Assembly (NCBI GenBank): GCA_014382465.1
Contig: JACNJP010000480.1
Span: forward strand, 1-5,429
Source of the DNA: Planctomycetota bacterium
GTDB lineage: Bacteria > Planctomycetota > UBA1135
Direction: 5' to 3'
DNA length: 5,429 bases
Shown piece by piece: positions 1 through 5,429 of the stretch. How positions within the stretch are numbered: position 1 is the first letter of the stretch; every line of letters begins with the position of its first letter. A program made the position numbers and the translations under genes. Below the pieces are notes generated by a model. The model ran no database searches and was not told where the DNA came from. It worked only from the letters and a program-made list of their open reading frames with translations.

Positions 1-128
1 GGCGCCGCCCCCCACTCGGCGCGGGGGGGCGCGCCGGCCGCGCCGGCGGGGGGCGGGGGGGCCCGGGGGGGCCGCGGGGGGGCCCCCGCGCCGGCGGGGC
101 GGGGGAGCGGGCGGGGGGCGCGGACCCG
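1..128. other. G-homopolymer-rich contig edge, probably unreliable sequence
   Basis: The first ~128 bases are almost only G and C, with four runs of exactly seven Gs (23-29, 55-61, 65-71, 76-82). Nothing like this occurs elsewhere in the window. The tamB frame stays open through it, but the translation is a low-complexity string of Gly, Arg, Ala and Pro with none of the beta-strand pattern that starts abruptly near 132-138. This looks like degraded base calls at a contig or read end, where lost signal is called as G, rather than real coding sequence. A true low-complexity linker cannot be excluded. Confidence 0.55.
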
Positions 129-1880
129 GCCCCGCCGATCCGGCTGACCCTGCGCGCGCGCCAGGCCGGGGACCTGCTCGAGGTCCAGGAACTGCGCGCC
201 GAAGCCGAAGGCGCCACCTTGTCGGCCGCCGGCCGCCTGCCCCTGTCGCTCGATCCGGCGCGGCTGCTCGCCCCCGGTCCGGTGGACTTCCGGGTCGACC
301 TCGGACGCATGCAGCTCGCTGCGGCGGCCGCGCTGGCCGCGCCCTTCGGCGCGCTGCCGACGATCGAAGGCAGCGTCAGCGCCGGGCTGAGCCTCAGCGG
401 CGCCTGGGACCGGCTGCGGGTCGACGGCGAGATCCACGGCTTCGGCCTGAGGACCGAGTTGCCGACCGGCGAGGTCCCGCTCGAGACCGCCGACCTCGAC
501 GCCGTCTTCTCCTGGGCCGACGGCGCCGCCGTGCTCGAGAAGCTGGAAGTGCGCTCTGAGCTGGCCCAGGTGGACGCCCAGGCCTCGCTGGCCCTGGCCA
601 CCAGCCTGCAGGACCTGCTCGACGGCCTGCCGATCGTGCCCGGCCCGCTCACCGGCGCCGCCGAGGTCCGGGTCCCCGACCTGAGCTGGATCACCGGCCT
701 GCCGAACATCCAGCGGGCGGAGGGCGGCGCGCAGGCCAGCATCAGCCTGGAAGGGCCGCTCGACCAGCTCGACTTCCGCGGCGAGGTCCAGCTCACCGAC
801 GCCACCCTGCGCCTGGCCACCCCCGGTCTGGCGGCCTTCACCGCGCTCGAGCTCCGCGGCCGCTTCGACAAGGAGCTGATCACCATCGACAGCCTGGCCG
901 GCGAGCTCGGCGCCGAGCCCTTCGAGGTCACCGGCAGCGTCCGCTACGCCGGGGTCGAGGAGCCGGTGCTGGACCTGGCCTTCCGCGGCAAGGACCTGCT
1001 GCTCTACCGCGCCCAGGGCGTGAAGCTGCGCGCCAACGCCGACCTCCGGATCACCGGCCCGCTGAGCCAGGCGGTGGCCCAGGGCAAGGTCAAGGTCACC
1101 GACGGCAAGCTGGTGAAGAAGATCGACTTCCTGCGGATCCCGATCGGCGCCCCGGCGCCGCCGCGGCCGGGCGGCCTCCAGCTCTTTTCGCTGGCGCCGC
1201 CGCTCGACCAGCTCCGCTTCGACGTCGAGGTGACCTCGAAGGACGGCTTCCTCTTGCGCAACAACGTCGCCCGCGGCCGCCTGCGGCCGGAGCTGAAGCT
1301 GACCGGAACCGGCGAGGTGCCGGTGGTTCTCGGCGAGGTCTACCTCGACTCGATGGTCATGGACCTGCCCGCCACCCGGCTGGTGCTGCAGCCGAGCGTG
1401 GTGCGCTTCCTGCCCAACGACCCCTTCCGGCCGCGGCTGAGCCTCCGCGGCGGCATGCGCCGCTACGGCTACGACGTCGAGATGCTCGTCACCGGGCCCT
1501 ACGACCAGCCCGAGGTGCTGTTCAGCTCGGTGCCGCCGCTGACCCAGGAGGAGCTGATCCTGTTCGTCTCCACCGGCCAGCCACCGGCCGAGCGGGTCGA
1601 CGCCGGCGGCGCCATGAGCAGCGTCGCCATCTACCTGGCCCGCGACTTCCTCGCCACCTTCTTCGGCGACGAGTCGACCGAGGCCGAGGAGTCGGTGCTC
1701 GACCGCCTCGAGGTCTACACCGGGCGAGACACCACCCGTCAGGGCGAGGACACCATCGAGGGCCGCTTCCGCCTTTTCAACCAGTTCCTGTTCGACGACG
1801 ACTCGCTCTACCTCGAGAGCGAGAAGGACTCCTACGGCGACTTCAACATCGGCATCAAGCTGCTGATCCGCTACCCGTGA
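3..1880 (+). CDS. tamB: TamB-like translocation/assembly module protein, C-terminal part (5' partial)
   Basis: TamB proteins are inner-membrane-anchored, span the periplasm as a long beta-rich groove and work with an Omp85 barrel in outer-membrane protein assembly and/or phospholipid transport. The frame is open to the left edge, so the N-terminal anchor and much of the protein are missing. The TTG at 219 is an internal Leu codon, because sensible beta-rich sequence (IRLTLRARQAGDLLEV) already begins near 138. The body is repetitive alternating hydrophobic/polar strand sequence, as in AsmA/TamB repeats. Counting from 219 as residue 1, residues about 340-553 match the TamB C-terminal domain (DUF490, PF04357): LKLTGTGEVPVVLGEVYLDS (359-378), YDVEMLVTGPYDQPEVLF (418-435), then SSVPPLTQEELILFVSTG (436-453), the family's 'S-x-PPL-s-x-x-(d/e)-i-L-x-x-x-x-tG' signature. 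It ends with TGA at 1878-1880, overlapping the next start. Codons encoded by 1-~128 are suspect (see separate entry). The family call is firm; the full length is unknown. Confidence 0.93.
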   Translation, partial: RRPPLGAGGRAGRAGGGRGGPGGPRGGPRAGGAGERAGGADPAPPIRLTLRARQAGDLLEVQELRAEAEGATLSAAGRLPLSLDPARLLAPGPVDFRVDLGRMQLAAAAALAAPFGALPTIEGSVSAGLSLSGAWDRLRVDGEIHGFGLRTELPTGEVPLETADLDAVFSWADGAAVLEKLEVRSELAQVDAQASLALATSLQDLLDGLPIVPGPLTGAAEVRVPDLSWITGLPNIQRAEGGAQASISLEGPLDQLDFRGEVQLTDATLRLATPGLAAFTALELRGRFDKELITIDSLAGELGAEPFEVTGSVRYAGVEEPVLDLAFRGKDLLLYRAQGVKLRANADLRITGPLSQAVAQGKVKVTDGKLVKKIDFLRIPIGAPAPPRPGGLQLFSLAPPLDQLRFDVEVTSKDGFLLRNNVARGRLRPELKLTGTGEVPVVLGEVYLDSMVMDLPATRLVLQPSVVRFLPNDPFRPRLSLRGGMRRYGYDVEMLVTGPYDQPEVLFSSVPPLTQEELILFVSTGQPPAERVDAGGAMSSVAIYLARDFLATFFGDESTEAEESVLDRLEVYTGRDTTRQGEDTIEGRFRLFNQFLFDDDSLYLESEKDSYGDFNIGIKLLIRYP

Positions 1881-3910
1881 TGCTCGCCGCGCTGCTGATC
1901 GCCCTGGTCCAGGACCCCGCCCAACCGGGGCCGGGCGCCGCGCAGGAGCCGGCGGCCCTGGAGGGCTACGAGCTGCACTTCCGCGGCAACGACTCGATCA
2001 GCCAGCGCGACCTGGAGAAGGCCGCGGTGGACGAGCTCTACGACCTCGAGCGGAAGGGCTACCGCCGCGCCGAGGTGGACGACGCGGCCTTCATGATGGA
2101 GTCGTACTACCGCAGCCTCGGTTGGCCGGACGCTCGCGTGCGCTACAAGACCAAGCGCTCCGGCGGCAAGCTCCAGGCCACCTTCATCGTCCAGGAGGGC
2201 CCGCGCTGCAAGCTCGGCCAGGTGCGCGTGTGGGGCGCCCAGGCGCTGACCAAGGACCAGGTGCGCGGCTTCTTCATCCCCGCCGGCAGCGACCTGCTCG
2301 AGGGCGGTCCGTACTACTTCGCCAGCACCGTCAGCGGCGCCGCCGGCGGCATCACGGCCGCCTACTGGGGGATCGGCTACCTGGACGCGGTGGTCGAGGC
2401 GCCCGAGCTGAGCTTCAACGCCGATCGCACCCAGGTCGAGGCGCTGGTGCGGATCCGCGAGGGGGTCCAGTACCGCATCCGCAAGATCGAGTTCGAGGGC
2501 GTGGAGCGGCTGCCGCTGGCGGCCCTCGAGGCGGCGGTGGACCCCCTGCGGGGCAAGCCGTTCTTCCCGCGGCGCGCCTTCGAGGCCCGCACCGCGGCGC
2601 TCACCGTCTACGGCAACGAGGGCTTCCCCGACGCCGCGATCCAGACCACCGAGGAGCGCAACCCCGAGACCGGCGCGGTGCGGCTGTCGCTGCAGGTCAC
2701 CGAGGGCCCGCAGGTGACCATCACCGGGGTCGAGGTGCGCGGCAACGTGCGCACCACGGCGGCCTTCGTCCGCGAGCGGATCAAGCTGCGCAAGGGCGAC
2801 CTCTACAGCCAGAAGAAGGAGCACTCCAGCTTCCGCTCGATGTTCGAGACCGGGCTGTTCGCGCGCATCGACTTCTCGCTGGAGGGCGAGGGGGAGGAGC
2901 GGACCCTGGTGATCCAGGTCGAGGAGGCCAAGGCCAAGGAGGTCATGATCGAGCCCGGCTACGGCTCCTACGAGGGCGCCCGGCTCGAGTTCGGCTTCCG
3001 CGAGCGCAACATCTTCGGCACCGGCCGTCAGTTCCGCAGCGTGCTGGAGATGTCGCAGGTCGGCTACTCGGCGCTGGTCGGCGTCACCGACCCGTGGTTC
3101 GTCGGCAGCGACGTGGAGATGGACATCCCGGTGTTCTTCCGCCGCCGCCGCGAGCCCTCCTTCACCCGCGAGGAGTTCGGCGGGGCGCTGATGTTCAGCA
3201 AGGAGTTCACCAAGGACTTCGCGCTGGCGGGCGGCCTCAGCCTGCGGCAGTCGAACGTCTCGTCGGTGCAGGTGCGGCCGGGCACCGGGAGCCTGGCCGA
3301 GGACGTCAGCATCCTCAGCCTCGCGGTCGAGCCGACCTGGGACTCGCGCAACGACGTCTTCAACCCGACCCACGGCTCGATGGCCCGCTTCCAGGTCGAG
3401 CGCGGCCTCGACGCCTGGATCGGCGAGCTTGAATTCGTGCGCGCGCGGCTGAGCCTGGCGAAGATCCTGCCGCTGAACGAGCGGGAGAAGACCCTGTTGG
3501 CGGCCGGCTTCCGCACCGGCGTGATCGTGCCGACCGGCGGCACGGCCGAGATCCCGCTGCAGGAGCGCTTCTTCAACGGCGGCGAGAGCTCGGTCCGCAG
3601 CTTCGACGAGTCCGAGCTCGGCCCGCTCGACCCCTTCGGAGAGCCGATCGGCGGCGAGACCTTCACCACCATCAACCTGGAGCTGCGCCAGAGCCTCGGC
3701 GGCAACCTGTGGTGCGGCGCCTTCGTCGACGCCGGCAACGTCGGGCTGACCACGAGCGATTACCTGGACGACTTCCGCTACGGCCTCGGCCTCGGCCTGC
3801 GCTACCTGCTGCCGGTCGGCGCGGTGCGCCTGGACTTCGGCTACAACCCCGACCAGCGGCCGGTCGACGAGAGCTTCCAGGTGTTCGTGTCGGTGGGGAT
3901 GGCCTTCTGA
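1877..3910 (+). CDS. Omp85-family outer-membrane barrel assembly protein (BamA/TamA type, four POTRA repeats)
   Basis: This is an outer-membrane protein that inserts or folds beta-barrel proteins, or acts as the outer-membrane partner of TamB. Numbered from the GTG at 1877, a short hydrophobic N-terminus (residues 1-11) and a Pro/Ala-rich linker are followed by four POTRA repeats at about 31-110, 111-196, 198-277 and 278-356. Each repeat shows the beta-alpha-alpha-beta-beta pattern, e.g. YRIRKIEFEGVERLPLAAL (199-217) and VTITGVEVRGNVRTTAAFV (280-298). The barrel (about 357-677) carries RFFNGGESSVRSF (564-576, the loop-6 motif), FVDAGNVG (616-623), PVGAVRLDFGY (646-656) and a terminal strand ending in Phe (FQVFVSVGMAF). 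At 677 residues it is shorter than E. coli BamA (~810, five POTRAs) and longer than TamA (~577, three POTRAs), so bamA versus tamA is left open; the tamB neighbour favours a TamA-like role. The GTG (1877) and ATG (1880) starts are in frame; both overlap the tamB stop (GTGA/TGATG), and no clear Shine-Dalgarno is visible, which suggests translational coupling. Oddities are VRSF instead of VRGF/Y and a signal-like segment without basic residues. Confidence 0.96.
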   Translation: MMLAALLIALVQDPAQPGPGAAQEPAALEGYELHFRGNDSISQRDLEKAAVDELYDLERKGYRRAEVDDAAFMMESYYRSLGWPDARVRYKTKRSGGKLQATFIVQEGPRCKLGQVRVWGAQALTKDQVRGFFIPAGSDLLEGGPYYFASTVSGAAGGITAAYWGIGYLDAVVEAPELSFNADRTQVEALVRIREGVQYRIRKIEFEGVERLPLAALEAAVDPLRGKPFFPRRAFEARTAALTVYGNEGFPDAAIQTTEERNPETGAVRLSLQVTEGPQVTITGVEVRGNVRTTAAFVRERIKLRKGDLYSQKKEHSSFRSMFETGLFARIDFSLEGEGEERTLVIQVEEAKAKEVMIEPGYGSYEGARLEFGFRERNIFGTGRQFRSVLEMSQVGYSALVGVTDPWFVGSDVEMDIPVFFRRRREPSFTREEFGGALMFSKEFTKDFALAGGLSLRQSNVSSVQVRPGTGSLAEDVSILSLAVEPTWDSRNDVFNPTHGSMARFQVERGLDAWIGELEFVRARLSLAKILPLNEREKTLLAAGFRTGVIVPTGGTAEIPLQERFFNGGESSVRSFDESELGPLDPFGEPIGGETFTTINLELRQSLGGNLWCGAFVDAGNVGLTTSDYLDDFRYGLGLGLRYLLPVGAVRLDFGYNPDQRPVDESFQVFVSVGMAF

Positions 3911-3929
3911 GCCCCTGCCAGCGCCTGGG

Positions 3930-3954
3930 TCCTGCGAGGAAAGGCCACGCAGGA
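3930..3954 (+). terminator. Possible weak terminator hairpin after the tamB-omp85 pair
   Basis: TCCTGCG (3930-3936) and CGCAGGA (3948-3954) form a perfect 7-bp GC-rich stem with an 11-base loop, 20 bases after the omp85 stop codon. There is no immediate T tract; the nearest T run is four bases at 3968-3971. This is therefore not a classic Rho-independent terminator. It may be an RNA 3'-end stabilising hairpin or chance pairing in GC-rich DNA. Its position between two genes of different character is the main support. Confidence 0.25.
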
Positions 3955-3960
3955 AAGCCG

Positions 3961-4021
3961 AATTGGGTTTTCCCATGAAATTCAGATCATAAGTATTCAT
4001 TTTTCATGGTAATCTCACGCC
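3961..4021 (+). promoter_or_regulatory. AT-rich upstream region of the ATPase gene with a possible leaderless promoter
   Basis: By hand count, 39 of the 55 bases at 3961-4015 are A or T (71%), in a window that is otherwise very GC-rich. TAATCT at 4010-4015 fits the TAnnnT form of a -10 element and lies six bases before the ATG at 4022, the spacing expected if transcription starts at or next to the start codon. No purine-rich Shine-Dalgarno precedes the ATG, which agrees with a leaderless message. No good -35 hexamer sits 16-18 bases upstream (3986-3993 read ATCATAAG). An alternative is TTGGGT (3963-3968) with a poor -10 near 3987. That a promoter lies in this stretch is likely; the exact hexamers are a guess. 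Confidence 0.4.
3973..4009. repeat. 8-bp inverted repeat upstream of the ATPase gene, possible operator
   Basis: CCATGAAA (3973-3980) and TTTCATGG (4002-4009) are perfect inverted copies separated by 21 bases. Half-site centres are about 29 bases apart, nearly three helical turns, so both would lie on the same face of the DNA. The right half abuts the candidate -10 element (4010-4015). TTCAT also occurs twice directly, at 3996-4000 and 4003-4007. This could be a regulator-binding site, perhaps autoregulatory, or a loose RNA hairpin if transcribed from upstream. The function is inference; AT-rich DNA makes chance matches easier. Confidence 0.35.
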
Positions 4022-5167
4022 ATGATCCACCGACGGCAATCCCTGAGCCGGCTGGAGCGATCCCTGGACCGGAACGCGGTCACGATGCTCGACGGTCCCC
4101 GGCAGTGCGGCAAGACAACGCTCGCCCGTCAGATCCTGGCGCCGGATTCTCTGAACTACTTCGACCTGGAGGATCCCACCTCCCTGGCGAGACTGGAGGA
4201 ACCGGTCACCGCCTTGGGCCGCCTGCGCGGACTGGTCGTGATCGACGAAGTGCAGCTGCGCCCGGACCTCTTCCCCGTCCTGCGCGTTCTCGCCGACCGG
4301 CCTGAGGCGCCGGCGCGGTTCCTCCTCCTCGGCAGCGCCTCGGGTGAGCTCCTGCGACAATCCTCCGAGAGCCTCGCAGGCCGGGTCGAGCGGATCACCC
4401 TGGGCGGATTCACCCTCGCCGAGCTCGGCGCGGACCACGCGACGACCCTCTGGCTGCGTGGTGGATTCCCTCGCTCCTTCCTGGCTTCCGACGAGGAGGC
4501 GAGCTCCACCTGGCGGCGGGAATTCATCCAGACCCTGCTCGAGCGTGACTTCCCGCGCTGGGGTGTGCGGATCCCTGCGGTCACCCTGGGTCGGTTCTGG
4601 TCGATGCTCGCCCACTACCACGGACAGACCTGGAACGCGGCCGACCCAGCCCGGACCTTGGGGGTCAGCGAGCCGACCACCCGGCGCTACCTCGACCTCC
4701 TGACGGACGCCTTCCTGATCCGGCAGCTCCCGCCGTTCCACGCCAGCCTGCGCAAGCGCCAGGTCAAGTCGCCGAAGGTCTACGTCCGCGATTGCGGCCT
4801 GCTGCACCAGCTCCTCGGCCTGCGCGGCGAGAAGGAACTCCTGTCGCACCCCAAAGCGGGCGCGTCCTGGGAGGGATTCGTGATCGAGCAGATCCTGCAG
4901 ACGGAGCCGCATGACGAAGCCTCCTTCTGGGCCACCCACCAAGGTGCCGAGATCGATCTCCTCCTGCGCCGCGGCAGCGAGTGGATCGGCATCGAGTGCA
5001 AGCGCAGCGATGCGCCGCGGATGACGCCCTCGATCCGGATCGCGCTGGAGGATCTTGGCCTCTCCAGGGTGGTCGTGGTCTACCCCGGAGAGAAGCGGTA
5101 TGCGCTCGGCGACCGCACCGAGGTGGTACCGCTGCGGATGCTCGGAGAAGGGGATTCAGTGCTCTGA
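4022..5167 (+). CDS. AAA-family ATPase with DUF4143 domain (AAA_14-DUF4143, nuclease-like C-terminus)
   Basis: This is a P-loop ATPase of the widespread AAA_14 (PF13173) plus DUF4143 (PF13635) architecture; the biological role of the family is not established. Residues 25-32 (GPRQCGKT) are Walker A with Lys31. LVVIDEVQ (71-78) is Walker B with Asp75-Glu76. LLLGSAS (101-107) is the sensor-1 strand, and LAGRVERITLGGFTLAEL (118-135) follows as usual. LWLRGGFPRSFLA (143-155) marks the linker. Residues about 207-239 look like a winged-helix segment, and PKVYVRDCGLLHQLLGL (251-267) is typical of DUF4143. The C-terminus keeps a PD-(D/E)XK-like core: WEGFVIEQIL (283-292), GAEIDLLL (308-315, Asp312) and IGIECKRS (322-329, Glu325 and Lys327). 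The 381-residue length is normal for the family and no frameshift is seen. The ATG at 4022 is the only sensible start, since Walker A falls at its usual distance; no Shine-Dalgarno is visible. Of the first 60 codons, 11 end in A or T against 1 of 60 in omp85, which suggests a different history. It appears to be an independent accessory gene. Confidence 0.95.
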   Translation: MIHRRQSLSRLERSLDRNAVTMLDGPRQCGKTTLARQILAPDSLNYFDLEDPTSLARLEEPVTALGRLRGLVVIDEVQLRPDLFPVLRVLADRPEAPARFLLLGSASGELLRQSSESLAGRVERITLGGFTLAELGADHATTLWLRGGFPRSFLASDEEASSTWRREFIQTLLERDFPRWGVRIPAVTLGRFWSMLAHYHGQTWNAADPARTLGVSEPTTRRYLDLLTDAFLIRQLPPFHASLRKRQVKSPKVYVRDCGLLHQLLGLRGEKELLSHPKAGASWEGFVIEQILQTEPHDEASFWATHQGAEIDLLLRRGSEWIGIECKRSDAPRMTPSIRIALEDLGLSRVVVVYPGEKRYALGDRTEVVPLRMLGEGDSVL

Positions 5168-5204
5168 GAGCCAGGCTACGGCGATTCCACTACTTTTACT
5201 CACC

Positions 5205-5429
5205 GTGACCGCCCCCACCCCCCGCCGCAGCCTCGGCAGCATGCACGCCACCACGGTGGCGATCGGGGCGATCATCGGCGTCGGCATCTTCCTGACGCCG
5301 GGCAAGGTGGCGGCGGTGGCGGGCTCGCCGGGCGGGGCGCTGATGCTGTGGGGCACCGGGGGCGGCGTCGCCCCGGCCGGGGGGCTTTCGATGGCCGGGA
5401 TCGGGCGCCGCGACCCGACCAGCCGCCGC
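5205..5429 (+). CDS. Amino acid permease, APC superfamily, N-terminal fragment (3' partial)
   Basis: The frame from GTG at 5205 runs open to the right edge for 75 codons and encodes the start of an APC-superfamily amino acid transporter, an inner-membrane protein normally of about 12 helices. RRSLGSMHATTVAIG (residues 7-21) leads into helix 1, with the unwound substrate-binding motif GAIIGVGIF (21-29) followed by LTPGKVAAVAGSPGGALMLW (30-49), all typical of the family. After Trp49 (about base 5350) the expected form, roughly W-x-x-G-G-x-x-A-L-x-G-A-L-S-x-A-E-L-G-x-x-x-P-x-S-G-G, is recognisable but degraded: it reads GGLSMAGIGRRDPTSRR (59-75), with Gly65 where Glu is expected. This suggests base errors at the contig edge. 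GTG at 5205 is preferred because residues before the ATG at 5241 already match the family; no Shine-Dalgarno is visible. Substrate cannot be told. Only 37 bases separate it from the ATPase stop. Confidence 0.83.
   Translation, partial: MTAPTPRRSLGSMHATTVAIGAIIGVGIFLTPGKVAAVAGSPGGALMLWGTGGGVAPAGGLSMAGIGRRDPTSRR
5350..5429. other. Probably error-prone right contig edge
   Basis: The permease frame stays open, but several residues that are strongly conserved in the APC family differ here in ways that one base would explain. Examples are GGG (Gly) where GAG (Glu) is expected at 5397-5399, GGG where GCG (Ala) is expected at 5382-5384, and CGC-CGC (Arg-Arg) where GGC-GGC (Gly-Gly) is expected at the very end. 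Runs of five and six Gs occur at 5358-5362 and 5379-5384. With the similar left edge, this suggests that low-coverage ends were kept. Real divergence or a decayed gene is the alternative. Confidence 0.45.

Noticed and set aside
23..82. G-quadruplex or regulatory G-tract element
   Set aside because: The runs are all exactly seven Gs, sit only at the contig edge and interrupt a coding frame, so a base-calling artefact is more likely.
219..221. TTG at 219 as the true start of the tamB-like gene
   Set aside because: The same frame upstream already encodes TamB-like beta sequence from about 138, and TamB proteins have an N-terminal membrane anchor and are much longer. The gene simply enters from the left edge.
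2122..3432. 436-codon open frame on the + strand inside omp85 in another frame
   Set aside because: Its translation is Arg/Gly/Ala/Pro-rich with no domain, as expected from an out-of-frame reading of GC-rich coding sequence.
1871..4000. 709-codon open frame on the minus strand covering the whole omp85 gene
   Set aside because: It mirrors a gene with near-complete G/C third positions, which removes stops from the opposite strand. Its translation is low-complexity Ala/Glu/Leu/His/Arg sequence without recognisable domains, while the + strand is a clear Omp85 protein.
4004..4942. 312-codon minus-strand open frame opposite the ATPase
   Set aside because: It lies opposite a protein with intact Walker and DUF4143 motifs, and its own translation shows no family pattern.
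4014..5203. CTCAC repeated just before the ATPase start (4014-4018) and just before the permease start (5199-5203), as a target-site duplication from insertion
   Set aside because: Five bases match easily by chance, there are no terminal inverted repeats and no transposase, and the ATPase is not a known mobile element gene.
1..5429. Search for CRISPR arrays, tRNA or rRNA genes, tandem repeats or a new multi-gene defence system
   Set aside because: No spaced repeats, cloverleaf-like segments or conserved RNA sequence were seen, and the only candidate accessory gene is a single DUF4143 ATPase with no partner beside it.

Overview
The window is a 5,429-base, very GC-rich stretch from a Gram-negative bacterium with an outer membrane. 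The evidence for that is an adjacent TamB-type protein and an Omp85 (BamA/TamA-type) beta-barrel assembly protein. Almost every codon in these two genes ends in G or C. The phylum cannot be fixed from the sequence. tamB lies upstream of the omp85 gene, the reverse of the E. coli tamA-tamB order, so a non-proteobacterial source is possible but unproven. G-homopolymer corruption at the left edge and loss of family consensus at the right edge suggest that this is a whole short contig, probably metagenomic.

Layout, all genes on the + strand: (1) positions 3-1880, the C-terminal part of a TamB-like protein, open to the left edge; (2) 1877-3910, a complete Omp85 protein with four POTRA repeats and a C-terminal barrel, overlapping the tamB stop codon; (3) 3911-4021, a 111-base intergenic region holding a weak terminator-like hairpin and then an AT-rich pocket with an 8-bp inverted repeat and a possible leaderless promoter; (4) 4022-5167, a complete AAA_14/DUF4143 ATPase with a nuclease-like C-terminal core and clearly different codon use; (5) 5205 to the right edge, the start of an APC-family amino acid permease, cut off by the window end and probably carrying base errors in its last ~75 bases.

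Genes 1 and 2 form a clear functional pair. TamB spans the periplasm and works with an Omp85 barrel in outer-membrane biogenesis (protein insertion and/or phospholipid transport). The overlapping stop and start suggest translational coupling. The ATPase has its own upstream AT-rich region and no evident link to envelope assembly; it looks like an accessory gene, possibly acquired. The permease is a separate transport gene. I see no convincing new multi-gene system here. The points most worth checking are the reversed, overlapping tamB-omp85 pair, the altered VRGF motif of the barrel, the atypical ATPase gene with its possible leaderless start, and the sequence quality at both ends.
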